A stretch of 64,000 nucleotides of DNA from Zarea fungicola (Eukaryota; Ascomycota; Sordariomycetes; Hypocreales; Cordycipitaceae). The stretch spans positions 124,001-188,000 of the forward strand of contig FWCC01000185.1 of the NCBI GenBank assembly GCA_900169235.1, written 5' to 3'. Below the pieces are notes generated by a model that saw only the letters and a program-made list of their open reading frames with translations, was not told where the DNA came from and did not search any database. The translations under genes and the position numbers were made by a program. Shown here piece by piece: positions 1 through 10,971 of this stretch (the first letter of the stretch is position 1; each line of letters starts with the position of its first letter).

Positions 1-197
1 TGTTTTATTACATAGACGTCACAGTCCGCACGCAGAACCCGACTAGCCGGCCCTCTTGCGGTCCACCCCCGGACGGCACTTTGAAAGACGCGAATGGAGC
101 CCTGTCGGACCTAACCACTTCTACTTCCCATCGACCCTCATACAGACGAGACGAGGACTAGAAAAAAAAAAGTCGTCACTCTCTTGCCGGCGCAGCC

Positions 198-2830
198 ATG
201 GTTGCGTTACGGTCTCTCGCGACCGCTCTCGCCAGCGCCGCTCTCTTTTTCCACACATCGCTTGGTAAGCCTTCAACCACATGGCAGAGACATGCAGACA
301 GACATGCATGCCCTGTCCTGCCTGTATCATGCCCTCCTACATGCCCAAACTAATCCCTCTCCGATAACCAGCCGAGTCCTTCAAGCGAAATCCAGTCGAC
401 TACGTCACCCTAATAGACAATGTCAAGATAAATACCCCATCACACCGCGTCCACTCCCACTCCAAATTTGACCTCACATTTACCCTCCACAACGGCCACC
501 AGAACATCAGACTCGCTCTCGAACCCAACAATGATCTCATTCCCGACGACTTGGCAGTTACCGTCCTCGGAGCCGACGGCCAAGTCGCCACCGCCCACCC
601 CGTCTTGCGATCCGACCACAAAGTCTTCAAAGGTCATGCATTTATTCAACGGCACGGCGTCAAAGGTTGGTCCGCTGCAGGCTGGGCCCGTATCATGGTC
701 CTCAAGGACGGCGACGAACCCGTCTTTGACGGAGCGTTCCGTATCGATGGCGACAACCACCACATTGAGACGGCATCAAAGTATCGCATCGTCAAGCACC
801 AAGACGACCCCACCGTCCACCTCGACGACGAGGAAAACCCCGACAGCACCATGGTAGTATGGCGCGACTCTGACGTTGCCCTCGACGACAGCCCGTCCGA
901 ATTGAAACGTCGATCTTCCGGCAGTGCCATCTGCGACTCCGACGCTCTGACTTTCAACTCTCAATACGATCCCGTCGCCCGCGACTTCAACCCTCTGCAA
1001 TCCATGGCCACGCATGAGCTCTTTGGCCGCCAGTCTATTGACGGCGGCGGTGGTGGCGACCCTGCCGGAAACCTGATTGCTAGCATCGGTTCTGTTGACG
1101 GCTGTCCAACAACGAAAAAGGTTGCCCTCGTTGGACTCGCCACCGACTGCACCTACTGGGGCATTTTCGGCTCCAAGGATGCCATTCAGACCCACGTCCT
1201 CGGCGTCGTCAACAAGGCCTCTGAACTTTATGAGAGCACCTTTAAGATTTCCCTGGCCGTTCGCAACCTGACCGTCATTGAAGCAAACTGCTCGAGCGGC
1301 GGCACCACCGCCACGCCCTGGAACGTCGACTGCGGGCCAAACTTTACCATTACCGACCGCCTCAACTCCTTTTCACTCTGGCGAGGCAAGTCCCAAGACA
1401 AAAACGCCTACTGGACACTCTTGACCAAGTGTGCCACCGATAGCGCCGTCGGTCTTGCCTGGCGCGGCCAGCTCTGCCGCCAGGGCTCCGCCCCCAATGG
1501 CGGCACCAACGACACCATCGCCGCTGCCAACGTCGTCGTCAACGGCCCAACCGAGTGGCAGATTTTTGCCCACGAAACAGGCCATACCTTTGGTGCTGTC
1601 CACGACTGCACGCCGGATCAGTGCCCCGTGAAGCCCTCGGCCCAGTCGTGCTGCCCTCTCAAGGCGACCCAATGCGACGCTGGCGGCCAGTTCATCATGA
1701 ACCCCTCCACCGGAAGCGGCATCACCAACTTTTCTCCCTGCTCCATCGGCAACATCTGCTCCGGTCTCAAGGGCAACGTCAAGTCCGACTGCCTCACCGA
1801 CAATAAAAACGTCGAAACCATTACGGAAAGCATCTGCGGCAACGGCATTGTCGAGCCCGGTGAGGACTGCGACTGCGGCGGCGCCGATGGCTGCGGCACC
1901 AACAAGTGCTGCAACCCCACGACCTGCAAGTTTGCCCAGGGCGCCGTCTGCGATCCCGCCAACGAGGACTGTTGCACCGACACCTGCAAATACGCCGGCG
2001 CCAGCACCGTCTGCCGCAACAGCACCGGCGACTGCGATCCCCAGGAAACCTGCCCCGGCGACTCCGCTCTCTGTCCCCCCGACGCGCACAAGAGCGACGG
2101 CGAAAAGTGCGGCAACGGCCTCGAGTGCGCCTCGGGCCAGTGTACCTCGCGCGACGCCCAGTGCCAGGTCGCCGCCGGCGGCCTGACGCACAGCAACAAC
2201 ACAAAGGCCTGCCGCAACGACTGCCTGATGCTCTGCGAGTCGCCCTCCTTCATGGGCGGCCAGTGCGCCTTTTACAACCAGAATTTCCTCGACGGCACCA
2301 GCTGCAACGGCGGCGGCCGCTGCAAGGACGGACAGTGCAAGGGCAGCAACTGGTGGAAGGAGTTTACCTCGTGGTTTACCAACAACAAGGCCATTTCCAT
2401 CCCTGTCACCTGCGTCGTCGGTCTTCTCATTCTCTCCGTCATCTTTTCATGCCTGTGCAGCTGCGTTCGCCGCTGTGGCCGCCGCCGTGCGGCCGCCAAG
2501 CGCGTCGTCGGTGGACCTTCAAGCGCGAGCGATTCCAGCGGTTGGAACAACCCGTACGGCGGCGGCCCGCAATGGGCGCCGCAGCCCTTTGCCTCCACCC
2601 CGGCTCCCATGATGAGCGCCGGCAATGGGTTCGGTGGCCAACAGGGCAGTGAGTTCCGTGGCCAGCAAGGCAATGAGTTTCGTAGCAACAGCTACAACAA
2701 CAACAACGGGTTCCAGCAGCCGAATCAGAACAATGGCGTGCACCCGACTGAGTTCGATTATATCCCACCACCTCATCCTCCTCCTACCTATCAATACAAT
2801 CAGCAATCGAGTGGTCCGAGATATGCATAA
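198..2830 (+). CDS. Membrane-anchored ADAM-family zinc metalloprotease
   Basis: Fungal ADAM (metzincin M12B) protease, 841 residues. The model is join(198..264, 372..2830). The ATG at 198 opens a signal peptide (MVALRSLATALASAALFF), and a 107-nt intron joins it in frame to ESFKRNPVDYV. A prodomain-like region comes first. The catalytic zinc motif HETGHTFGAVH sits at about residues 423-433, with three His ligands and the catalytic Glu. A Cys-rich disintegrin-like region starts near residue 510 (CGNGIVEPGEDCDC) and runs into further Cys-rich sequence. One membrane span lies at about 697-720, followed by a Pro/Gln/Asn/Gly-rich cytoplasmic tail. By family it should be a type I surface or secretory-pathway protein that sheds ectodomains. 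Its 3' end faces the HET gene, about 400 nt away. The zinc motif and domain order make this call firm; the substrate is unknown. Confidence 0.95.
265..371 (+). other. Intron 1 of the ADAM protease gene
   Basis: Donor GTAAGC and acceptor CCAG, phase 1. Splicing joins the signal-peptide exon to the prodomain frame. Without it the long frame has no ATG at its start. Confidence 0.85.
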
Positions 2831-3232
2831 ATAGAATGGCCAGTCAATGGCTTAAGAAAAAGATGGGAATTTCCTTTGCAACGGCCTGTTTGAACATTGA
2901 TTTTTCATTTGGCGGTCCTTTTGCTTTTATTTTAGCATGAAACGGCGTACTTGTTTTTGGGTTTTGTTTTGGATAACATTGGACATGAATATTTTTATTT
3001 TCATCATACAATAGCTCATGATACATTTTATTTATTCATTATTTTCCATGTAAAGTCATCTTGGCTTCTTTGTCTTCTCCCTCTGAACGTCGCTGCTGTC
3101 TGCCACATGGAACGCCTTGGCTGTCTGTCCTCCTGCCTGCGTCCTCGTGTACATACGACCCGCTGATACGCCATTTTTACCTATTGCGCTTCCCATGTTC
3201 TTTAAAGACCACAGCAAGAATCAAGTTGTTGC
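2831..3232. other. Intergenic, convergent 3' ends
   Basis: AT-rich 3' flank between the ADAM gene and the HET gene, which converge here. It presumably holds both 3' UTRs. No gene or clear repeat was seen. Confidence 0.6.
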
Positions 3233-5154
3233 CTAATCCCCTTGTTGTACCGGGGTGGTTTGAGATGCAATCAGGTAAATCTCATTATAATGCGGTCCCT
3301 GGTACGAGTCCAGAAACGCAACGCGAACGTCAAACTTGGTACCTTGATGCTCCAATTCACACAACCGTCGTGACAGTGACCACTGTCGCTTCGCTTGATC
3401 ATCCGCAGTCATGGCCCACGTCTCAAAGGGGACCTCCCCGTCCACCCAGTCACGGCTCTGCTCTGCCGTGAGCGGGAAGCAAGAAACCCACGCCTGCTGC
3501 TCCTTCAGCCGCTGCCCGAGGTCCAGACCGACCATGACCACCACGACGCCCTTTGTCCCCGCTGCATGCTCAAATAGGAAAGCGGCTTGGGGGCCATCAA
3601 CGCGCCTGTCGACGGCGACAATCTTGCCGCCCGGTTTATAAGAGGCCGAGGGTATGCACTCGACCTTGCACAGGCCGTAGCCCGTGTCCCCGAGGCTCAG
3701 GTGGCGCAGCCGAAAGTCCTGGTCGCGCATCGGCCGGAGCGCGCGCTCGGGGACAATCGCGAGCTGGAAGGTGACGTCGGACGTCCTGCGCTCGCCGTTT
3801 GGCAGCTGGTCGGGCGTCAGGAGCACCGGCTCCGGCAGGCGCCCAAAGAAGAACTTGCCCCAGGGTCGCAGGACGAGACCCAGCAGGTGGTTGTTTTGAT
3901 GATTGAAGCAGCAGCCGAGCACGACAAAGATGTACGCCTTGTCTCTGTGTGCGAGCTCGGATAGGGTCGTTTCTGGAGGACGAAATTCCACGGCTTGCTT
4001 GTGGAAGACGCTGCTGTTCAAAGAGCCAGAGCCAGAGCCTCTGAGCCCGGGATACGGTCTGACTACTTCCCATTGCGCTACTGCCTTGTGGCCATGACTG
4101 GCAAAGGAGTCTCTGGCTAGAGGCAGGTCAAGACGTACACCACCATTGGACATGATTGGTGGTTGCCGGTCGTGGAGGAACCACGCATAATGCAGTGAGA
4201 TTACGTTTTTGCTGTTGGCAAACTCGGCCGGGGAGACGGCGAAAGCACCGCGCAAGAAAGGCCTACCCAGAAATTCATCATTTGGCGAGGCATCATCATC
4301 ATGGAGAGACTGCTGGCGTATCGTCTCTTTAAAGGTTTTGAGTGTGTGGATGGCATAGGGTATCCCCCAGGCGAATAAGCTCAGATCGTTGGATCCCTTT
4401 AGAATCTCTTCCTGCAGCCGGTGGAATGCCTTGTTCCCTTCTCCGTAGAGCAGCGGCATGTTGACATTGAAAATGCCAAGGAGGCAGTATGCAACATCCT
4501 CGACGCGGGTCGTATGCCTAGCAGACGCCCACGACATTTTTTGGGCTACGCTGGCGAAGCCCAGGTCGAGCCCGCGCAGGATATCCACGTCAATGTCTGT
4601 AATGTCGGATAGGAGATCACTCAGCTCTGCCTTTGTGCCGAGACTCTGCCAATCGTTGGAGAAGAAGACGACAGAGGACGGGGCCAGTAGTTCCTGCAGG
4701 GTCCAGCCCCGCGTAAACCATCGGCTCTTTTTGATGTCCGTCTGCTTCTGCTGCAGAGAGGTGACGATGCCGACGTCAGAGAGGTACGCATAGCACACTT
4801 GCGCGTTTTTATACCAGGAAAACATGGAATTAATAGCTTCAGACAGTTCTGCGCTGCTGTTTTTATTGATGCAACACCTGTCGTTGATCGTGTTAGTCAC
4901 GCACGCAAGGGTTTGTCTTTTTGAAGTGAGCCATACGTATCGACCCAGGCCCATGGGATGTCGTCTCTTTGCGCCTGCTGACAGCATCCCTTGATTTTTG
5001 CGTAGCCAGTCATATGTTCGGCTGACTGAAGGGACATCATTTGCTCATAGTCGACCTCGCCCTTGCCCCATGTATGAGAGAGAATCGCATACGGTGGTAT
5101 CTCATCCCCGTAGAACTCCTCCATGCGCAAGCTGTTGCAATTTATTAGGCGCAT
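3233..5154 (-). CDS. HET-domain (heterokaryon incompatibility) protein
   Basis: Heterokaryon-incompatibility domain protein of 620 residues, modelled as complement(join(3233..4877, 4937..5154)). The ATG at 5154 gives MRLINCNSLRMEEF, the usual opening of HET proteins; an upstream in-frame ATG at 5184 is less typical. The HET domain has PPYAILSHTWG at about residues 20-30, WAWVDTCCINKNSSAELSEA across the splice junction, and RGWTLQELLAP near 135. The 59-nt intron has donor GTATGG, a CTAAC branch point and a CAG acceptor. The region ARHTTRVEDVAYCLLGIF followed by LLYGEG is typical of HET-E/HET-D-like N-terminal halves. No WD40, ankyrin or NACHT partner domain is visible in the C-terminal 350 residues. 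Such proteins can trigger programmed cell death after non-self recognition, but no allorecognition role for this copy can be shown from sequence. Confidence 0.93.
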
Positions 5155-6160
5155 TGTGATTGTATATTGGGAAGTGACAATCACAAATACAACTTGTCAC
5201 CGTATACAAGAATCTAGCAAGAGGAGATTCAAGCAGCGATTGCTCGAGAGAATCTGAAAGCTGAAGTGAGGCGGCAAGCAATGACTGGCGACTGCACCCA
5301 AAGTGTGGCTGTGTCCGCTTTGACAAGCCATATGCTCAGCCTCGGTGGTGTCGCTGGCATTCGTCAAGACTCAATCACAGACATGGTAATATACGATCTT
5401 GAGCGCCGATTTTGGAGTGAGCCGTGAGTGCTGTTGCTGAAATGGAGGGGGGCCAAGGCTGATATGGAGGGGAGCAAGGCTGAAACACACAGACTGAGCG
5501 TGTACATGGTTGGTTTGTTACGCTCTGAACGTGACCACCAACATCCCTCTTACACAAGCTGAGGCTTCTTCCACCCCAAGGCACAGCATTAAAAAAAGGC
5601 ACTTGATGGAGATTTCGCAGACCAGAAATGGCCCGCGGAGCGTACAACAGCGAACAGATAAAGTGCAAAATTTGCCCAACTTGGACACCATCGCCACAGA
5701 CCTTCTAACGTCACGGTCAGGTCCATGGTAGCAACGGTGCTTTTGTGAGAGCGGCCAAACGCGGTGGTGGCAGTAGCACATACACAGTACCAGCACCATT
5801 CCCCGCCTCAGCCAGCGCAGCCAGCGATCAGTCACGACAGAGGTCTATGGACGGAGAGAAGAAGGGAGTCTGGCATACTATCAAAAAGTTCCTTTGTTCT
5901 AAATGATGGGGTGCTGGGACTATTAACGGTGTTGGCAGTAAGGAGATTTCGGTATCTTGGGGAAGTATGGGATTCCATGCTAAGATGGCAGGGATTGATC
6001 ATAAACTATCTGCGTCCTGAAATCTTGTAGAGTGGGAGCATATTTTGGAGATGGAATGTGTGCTGCGATACCTAGCAGTCCATAGGTCTATATATAGTAA
6101 TAACTCAGCCATCTTTCAACCAATGAGCATTCAGCTACGACGGGTGATCAACACCTGTTA
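5155..6160. other. Intergenic upstream of the HET gene and the tRNA
   Basis: Holds the HET gene promoter side and the 5' flank of tRNA-Asp. The short open frames here lack codon structure and domains. Nothing else was recognised. Confidence 0.5.
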
Positions 6161-6232
6161 TCTTCCGTAGTATAGTGGTCAGTATGCAAGCTTGTCACGC
6201 TTGAGACCCGGGTTCAATTCCCGGCGGGAGAG
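6161..6232 (+). tRNA. tRNA-Asp (anticodon GTC)
   Basis: A 72-nt cloverleaf without intron. The acceptor arm TCTTCCG pairs with CGGGAGA with one G-U pair. The anticodon stem CAAGC/GCTTG closes the loop TTGTCAC, giving anticodon GTC. The T arm CCGGG-TTCAATT-CCCGG is perfect. T-rich tracts about 20 nt downstream fit RNA polymerase III termination. Confidence 0.95.
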
Positions 6233-6249
6233 ACCGCCAGAGTCCACAG

Positions 6250-6276
6250 GACTTTCTTTTTTGTTTTTTGTTATTT
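6250..6276 (+). terminator. RNA polymerase III T-tract terminator
   Basis: Runs of T (CTTTCTTTTTTG, then more T tracts) just after the tRNA-Asp 3' end, matching the oligo-T signal where RNA polymerase III stops. Confidence 0.6.
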
Positions 6277-6536
6277 TGGACGTCGAAGTAAATCAATTAA
6301 TGTTATTGCTGCTCTGGTTCGATTGATCTCCTTTGCAGTGTACTCATTGTATGTCTGTTTCACGCACCCCATCCAACACGCAGCACCAACAAACATACAA
6401 GATCATTCCATTTTGTTCATCACTTGAATTCATTACACATTCTTCATAAAAACAGTAAACAAGTATATGTATACACAAGTTCTGACACCATTCTCTGGGT
6501 CATGGATGTCATCCCATGCTCTCCTCTCTTGCTTTC

Positions 6537-7347
6537 TCAGAGCCGCCGAACAGGACGTGATTGCTTCCTTTGGGCATCAGTCGAAGCCTGCTGCGAAAAG
6601 CCACAAAGATTGTTCATGAAGCGGTGTCGTTGCCCAGGTATGCTCTAAGTAGAAAAGTCAGCCAACCCTGTCACATTTATTCTTCATCTTTATCGCAAGT
6701 TAGATGAAGTAAGAAGAAGAAAAAACTCACATCGTTGGCACTCAGCGCAAACATCATCAACTGCTCCGGACTATCCAGCACCGAGAGCGCAAACTGTTGC
6801 TTCTCCCTCTCTTCAAAGCTTGTACTCTTTGGTCGGCGCAGTCTAATTCATTCCCTCAGAGGGATGTGTCAGTTTCATACTCTCACATTACGATGAAAAC
6901 AAAAACACAATTGGATATAACAAAGGTCAAAAGAAACGGGTAAAGGGGTACTCACATGGCGCCAATTCGCATCTTCATCCTCCCCTCATCCATCATCGAA
7001 TCATCATCGTCGTCGTCGTCGTCGTCATCATCATCGTCATAATCAAAATCCATCCGCGAACCATCATGGCGCCCGAGATCCACGCCTCCGACGCTGGCGA
7101 GACCGCGCGCGGGACGCTCCTTTGTGTACGGGTCCCTGCCGCGGGCCTGTCTGTCGCGCATCTCGGGCTGGAATTCAGGCGGCAGGTCCTCGCTGTACTC
7201 GTGTTTTTGCTGCTGCTGATGGTGCTGGTGGTATGGGTTGGATGACGACGACGAGCCGCCGGGCATGCCGCTGCCGCTGGCGACGCGCATTGGTTGTCGC
7301 GACTGGCCGTGGTGGTGATGGTGGTGGTGGTGGCTTGAAGACGACAT
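6537..7347 (-). CDS. Conserved fungal protein with poly-His and poly-Asp runs
   Basis: Three-exon gene, complement(join(6537..6644, 6731..6842, 6956..7347)), 203 residues. The N-terminal two thirds are low complexity: eight His after MSSSS, Gln/His-rich sequence, then a run of 13 Asp near residue 110-123. The C-terminal part comes from the two small downstream exons and looks conserved: STSFEEREKQQFALSVLDSP, then an LMMFALSAND segment spliced to SIPGQRHRFMNNLCGF, ending VRRL. Both introns have GTGAGT donors and TAG acceptors, and they keep frame, which supports the model. I recognise the C-terminal block as a recurring fungal motif of unknown function. The acidic and His tracts are trinucleotide-repeat encoded, so their lengths probably vary between strains. 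Confidence 0.82.
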
Positions 7348-8529
7348 TTTCTGTGGTCAATGAGCTGGGGTTGTGGTTCTCTGATTGCTGATTTTCGGCC
7401 CTTTTCTTCTATATTCTTTGTTGAAAATGTCCCCTGTTTGGGGTAAAAGATTTATTTGTGTCTTGTGGTTTTACACTTGAAATTGGGCTAGAAAAAGCAA
7501 GTAAGCCGTTAAAGAGGATGGAAAATGCCGGGTGCGGGGAGGGAAATCGGGAGCGGGCTAGCGAGCTTCCCTGGAGATCTTGTCTAACCTTTTCAACTCA
7601 ATCACGTACTGCAAATTCAACTTGTGCAACTACCGCAACGGCGCATAGCAGTACATGTGTCACAAGAGCTACAATCACAATTTGGCCTCTAAACAAGAGG
7701 AAAGAAGAATGAAAAGAAGAACCTCCTTGTATACGTACGCCTATGGTATATCTTATAATTTACAGTTACTGGAAACAGTAGAGATGACAGCAAAAAGAAA
7801 GGAGAAATAACAGAAATGGTGGAAACAATAGAATCCAACAAAAAGGAATAAATGAAACCAGCTCCTCGCTAGCCATTAAAAAGTGCCAAAGGAAAAACTC
7901 CCCTCGCCGATAGGATCCTTCTCCATCAGTAAGTACTCCATACCGACCAAGATAAAAGCCAATTCATCAAATGCGCAGTTTCCCCCTCTTTTTAAGTGTC
8001 CAAGATCTTCCTCACTCCGGCCCTCGACTCCGAATAATAAAAAAGTAGGTAAGAAGTGTTTTCGTGTTCCTCATGTTGCCGACTCTATGCATCAAGAAAA
8101 AAAAATCGAGAAAAAATGCAGGAGAAAAGAAGAAAAAGATTGATGCGCCAGGTCTTGATGAGTATCCAGTACTCGTCCAAATGTCCGTATTGTCTGAACT
8201 CCCTCCTCTTGTGTTTTTTTATCCGGATTTTTAGTTGTGGCTTTTTTGCTTGCTCAAATGACGAAAAAGATTGTTGGCGCGTTCCCCAACCCCCAATTTT
8301 TCATGCGCCGACTTATACAAAAAAGAAAGATGTGTAAGAGTTTTATGACGTCTCCCGCCTTTGCGTCAAGTTTCAAACATTATGTAACCCAAAATAGAGA
8401 GAGAGAAAAAGTATCTTGACAACGGGTCAGAGTCGTGTGGCAGCTGTAATCCCGTATATGGCTTTGAAGTCTTGTCTCAAAGTCGCTGCGTAAAAATAAA
8501 GAAATAGACAAGTGCATGTGTCGTCAATA
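7348..8529. other. Intergenic, about 1.2 kb
   Basis: Upstream of the poly-His/poly-Asp gene and downstream of the WD40 gene, both on the minus strand. A/T-rich and purine-rich. No gene was recognised. Confidence 0.5.
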
Positions 8530-10971
8530 TCATCGTCGAAAGTTTATGACAGCGAGCTAATATCTTGTTAGCATGATGCAGGTAAACAAGGGTCATTCTG
8601 GGCTGACGTACTCGGCTATTTGATCCATAGGCCAGTTTTTGGCCAGTCATATCCCAACACAAGCAGTGCTCATCCTCCTCGTCAGTCTCCTTGGGACTGA
8701 GCCAGCCAGGATGTGGCGGCCTGTTCCAGCAGGCTCTCGGCATGGTGGTACTACCCACCTTCCAGATGAGGACCTGGCTAGATGTGGCACCAGCAATAAA
8801 GGCGCCATCGGGTGTGAATGCTAGGCGGACAATAGGAGAGTCCATTGTGAGAAAGCATTTTGCTTTGCCTTCGGGTTTGCGTGCATTCCATATTAGAATG
8901 GCGCAGTCATCGCCTCCAGTGGCAATCAGTCGCTCGTCGTCCGATACAGGGTGGGAAGCAGGCAGCGGTTGCCATTCCATTGTGGTGATGGCGCCTTGGT
9001 GTGCAGATATCGATCTCCGTTGTCCAGCCTCGTCCCAGAGCTAAAAAGAAAGGACGGAAACGTCAGCAATTTTACCCTTTGCGGGATCGTGCAGAAACAT
9101 CAACTTACATCGAGAACGCCCTTGTCGCTGGATGTGGCGGCCAATCTTGACCTCCAGTCGAATAAAACTTGAGAGAAACTGTCATCGTCCTTGGTCTCGA
9201 ATTTACGGACTTGCACAATAGAGGAGTCGGTGCAATGCAAGCAAATTAATAAGTCGCCGCCGCAGAGCAAAAAGTCCGAGTCGCCAATCCAAGTAGCGTC
9301 GAGGGGTGTGGCGCCAATGTCCTGGTTGGGCAAATGATGTGAGAGCGATGTGCCTGTACGAGAGGAATAGACTGTAACGACTGCGCCGCCCTTTTCTGGC
9401 GATATCGCGAGGAGACCGGTATTGGATGGGTTCCAGAGCAACTTGACGACGGGCGGTTCAGGGACCTCCATGGACTGGACGTGGATGCCCTCGGCGGACC
9501 AAATGTTGACGGCGGCCTGGGAGCCAAGATCGGCAGCAACGGCAATGGCGGAGCCGTCCGAGGTCCAGGCCAGGGCAGTGACAGTGGTTGTCCGAGGTGT
9601 ATCTGGGCTGATGAGGTTATGGGCATGAGACACGTGATCGTGAGATTGACCGGGAGTTGTCGTGGTACGTGAGACTGTCCAGACCCGGGCTAGCGCATCG
9701 GTGCCAGTAGCTGCCAATGCGGATGGGTCTCTGGGGTTCCACTCGCACTGCAGGAGGATGGGCGCATTTTCAGTGGCCGCAGGAGAGGACCCAGAGGCTG
9801 CGGCGGCAGCTGTGGTAGCCTCGGGCTGCGTGGCGTCGTCGTCGGCAAGGCGAATAAAGGTGGTGTTGGGGGTAAGTTCCTCGACTTTTTCGACCTGGGT
9901 GCCCTGCTCTGGGCCGTCAGTATGGGAAGGGGCCTGGGGCACCTGCTCGCCTTCGAGCGGCGAGGGATAGGCATGGTTGTCGGACTGGTCGACATCCATG
10001 GGGGTGGCCGAGCCCGGGACGGACTCTGTGCCGCCATTCTCGTAGCCGTTGCTGAGACGGGGGCGTTTTGGTGACGAGCCGTTTGTGATGTGTGGGATGG
10101 AGCGTTTGCGCGCAGCCTCGAGGGCGACGGCGGTGGCTTCTTCATCATATTCTTTTTTGGCTCTCAGAGGAGCGTCCAAGGGGCCAAAAATGCCACATTT
10201 GATGGATGCAGGTTCAGTAGTGGCGTCGACGGGCAACTGTGGTGAGATTAGCGACTGGTGACTTTTGAGATTCGGCGCGCGGTGGTTGGCGTGAGCAAGG
10301 GAGTCTGCGTGTCTGGTTGGAGCGCATGTGCTGGCAGGGCAGTGTAGAGAGAGAAGAAGAAAAGGTACGGGTGATGCCGACAATGAGAATGGGCAGTGCT
10401 TACGCCTTTACGTGCTTGTTCGCGTTCAAGGGCATTGTAGAGGAGGCCGCGATTGACGACAGAGACCAAGGCGTGTCCTTTGACGTGCGGCGCAAACTCA
10501 AAGTCGCGGTGAGGTTCACGAACATGCCATTCTTTTTGGAACTTGGCGGCGGTTTCACGATAATCTAAAAATGGGTGAGTACAAATGAGCGAGTCGAGAC
10601 AAGAACAAAAAAAGTCATAGGCCGTGTAACAATTGTATTTGCGGGCCTCGGAGTCGGGGAGAGGACGTACTGCCTTCCAAAAGGTACCTGTAAAGCTAAG
10701 GTTAGACCAGGGGCGGGACACAGGGAATGAAGCCGGAAATGGAGGGGCGACGATGAGAAGACAAAATGACGGGGGCCTTGGCGAGGGCGCGGCCCGGGGG
10801 GGAAAAAGAAGATCAAAACGGGAGGGAACGAGAGCTGGGAGGCAGGAGAAGCAGAAAATGGCGAGAAAAGACGCAGGACCGGGGGTGGTGAGGGCTGTGG
10901 ACGAGTACAAGTGCGCACCTCCAGATGAGAAAGTTGACTCTGTCCGAGTCGAGAAACTCCTTGGTGACCAT
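8530..10971 (-). CDS. SIF2: LisH/WD40 corepressor protein, Sif2/TBL1 type
   Basis: Six-exon gene, complement(join(8530..8556, 8612..9040, 9109..10236, 10404..10564, 10671..10687, 10919..10971)), 604 residues. A LisH motif is assembled across three exons: MVTKEFLDSDRVNFLIWR, YLLEGN, then YRETAAKFQKEW. A linker follows with a basic nuclear-signal-like patch (SPKRPRLSNG). WD40 repeats fill the C-terminal 400 residues, with units ending in W-D-like motifs such as GVLD-LWDEAGQ and ILIWNARKP. The last exon is 27 nt and gives LAVINFRR, after a perfect TGCTAAC branch point. The LisH plus WD40 plan is that of TBL1/TBL1XR1 and yeast Sif2, the scaffold of the Set3 histone deacetylase complex. Orthology is inferred from architecture. 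A 17-nt microexon (10671..10687) is required to complete the LisH motif. Confidence 0.88.
10671..10687 (-). other. 17-nt microexon of the Sif2/TBL1-like gene
   Basis: Flanked by a CAG acceptor and a GTACGT donor on the minus strand. It contributes YLLEG plus split codons. Leaving it out destroys both the reading frame and the LisH consensus. Confidence 0.78.

Noticed and set aside
1373..2191. 272-codon minus-strand frame opposite the ADAM gene
   Set aside because: Ala/Gly/Val-only composition; it is the antisense of Cys/Gly/Asp-rich codons in the disintegrin region.
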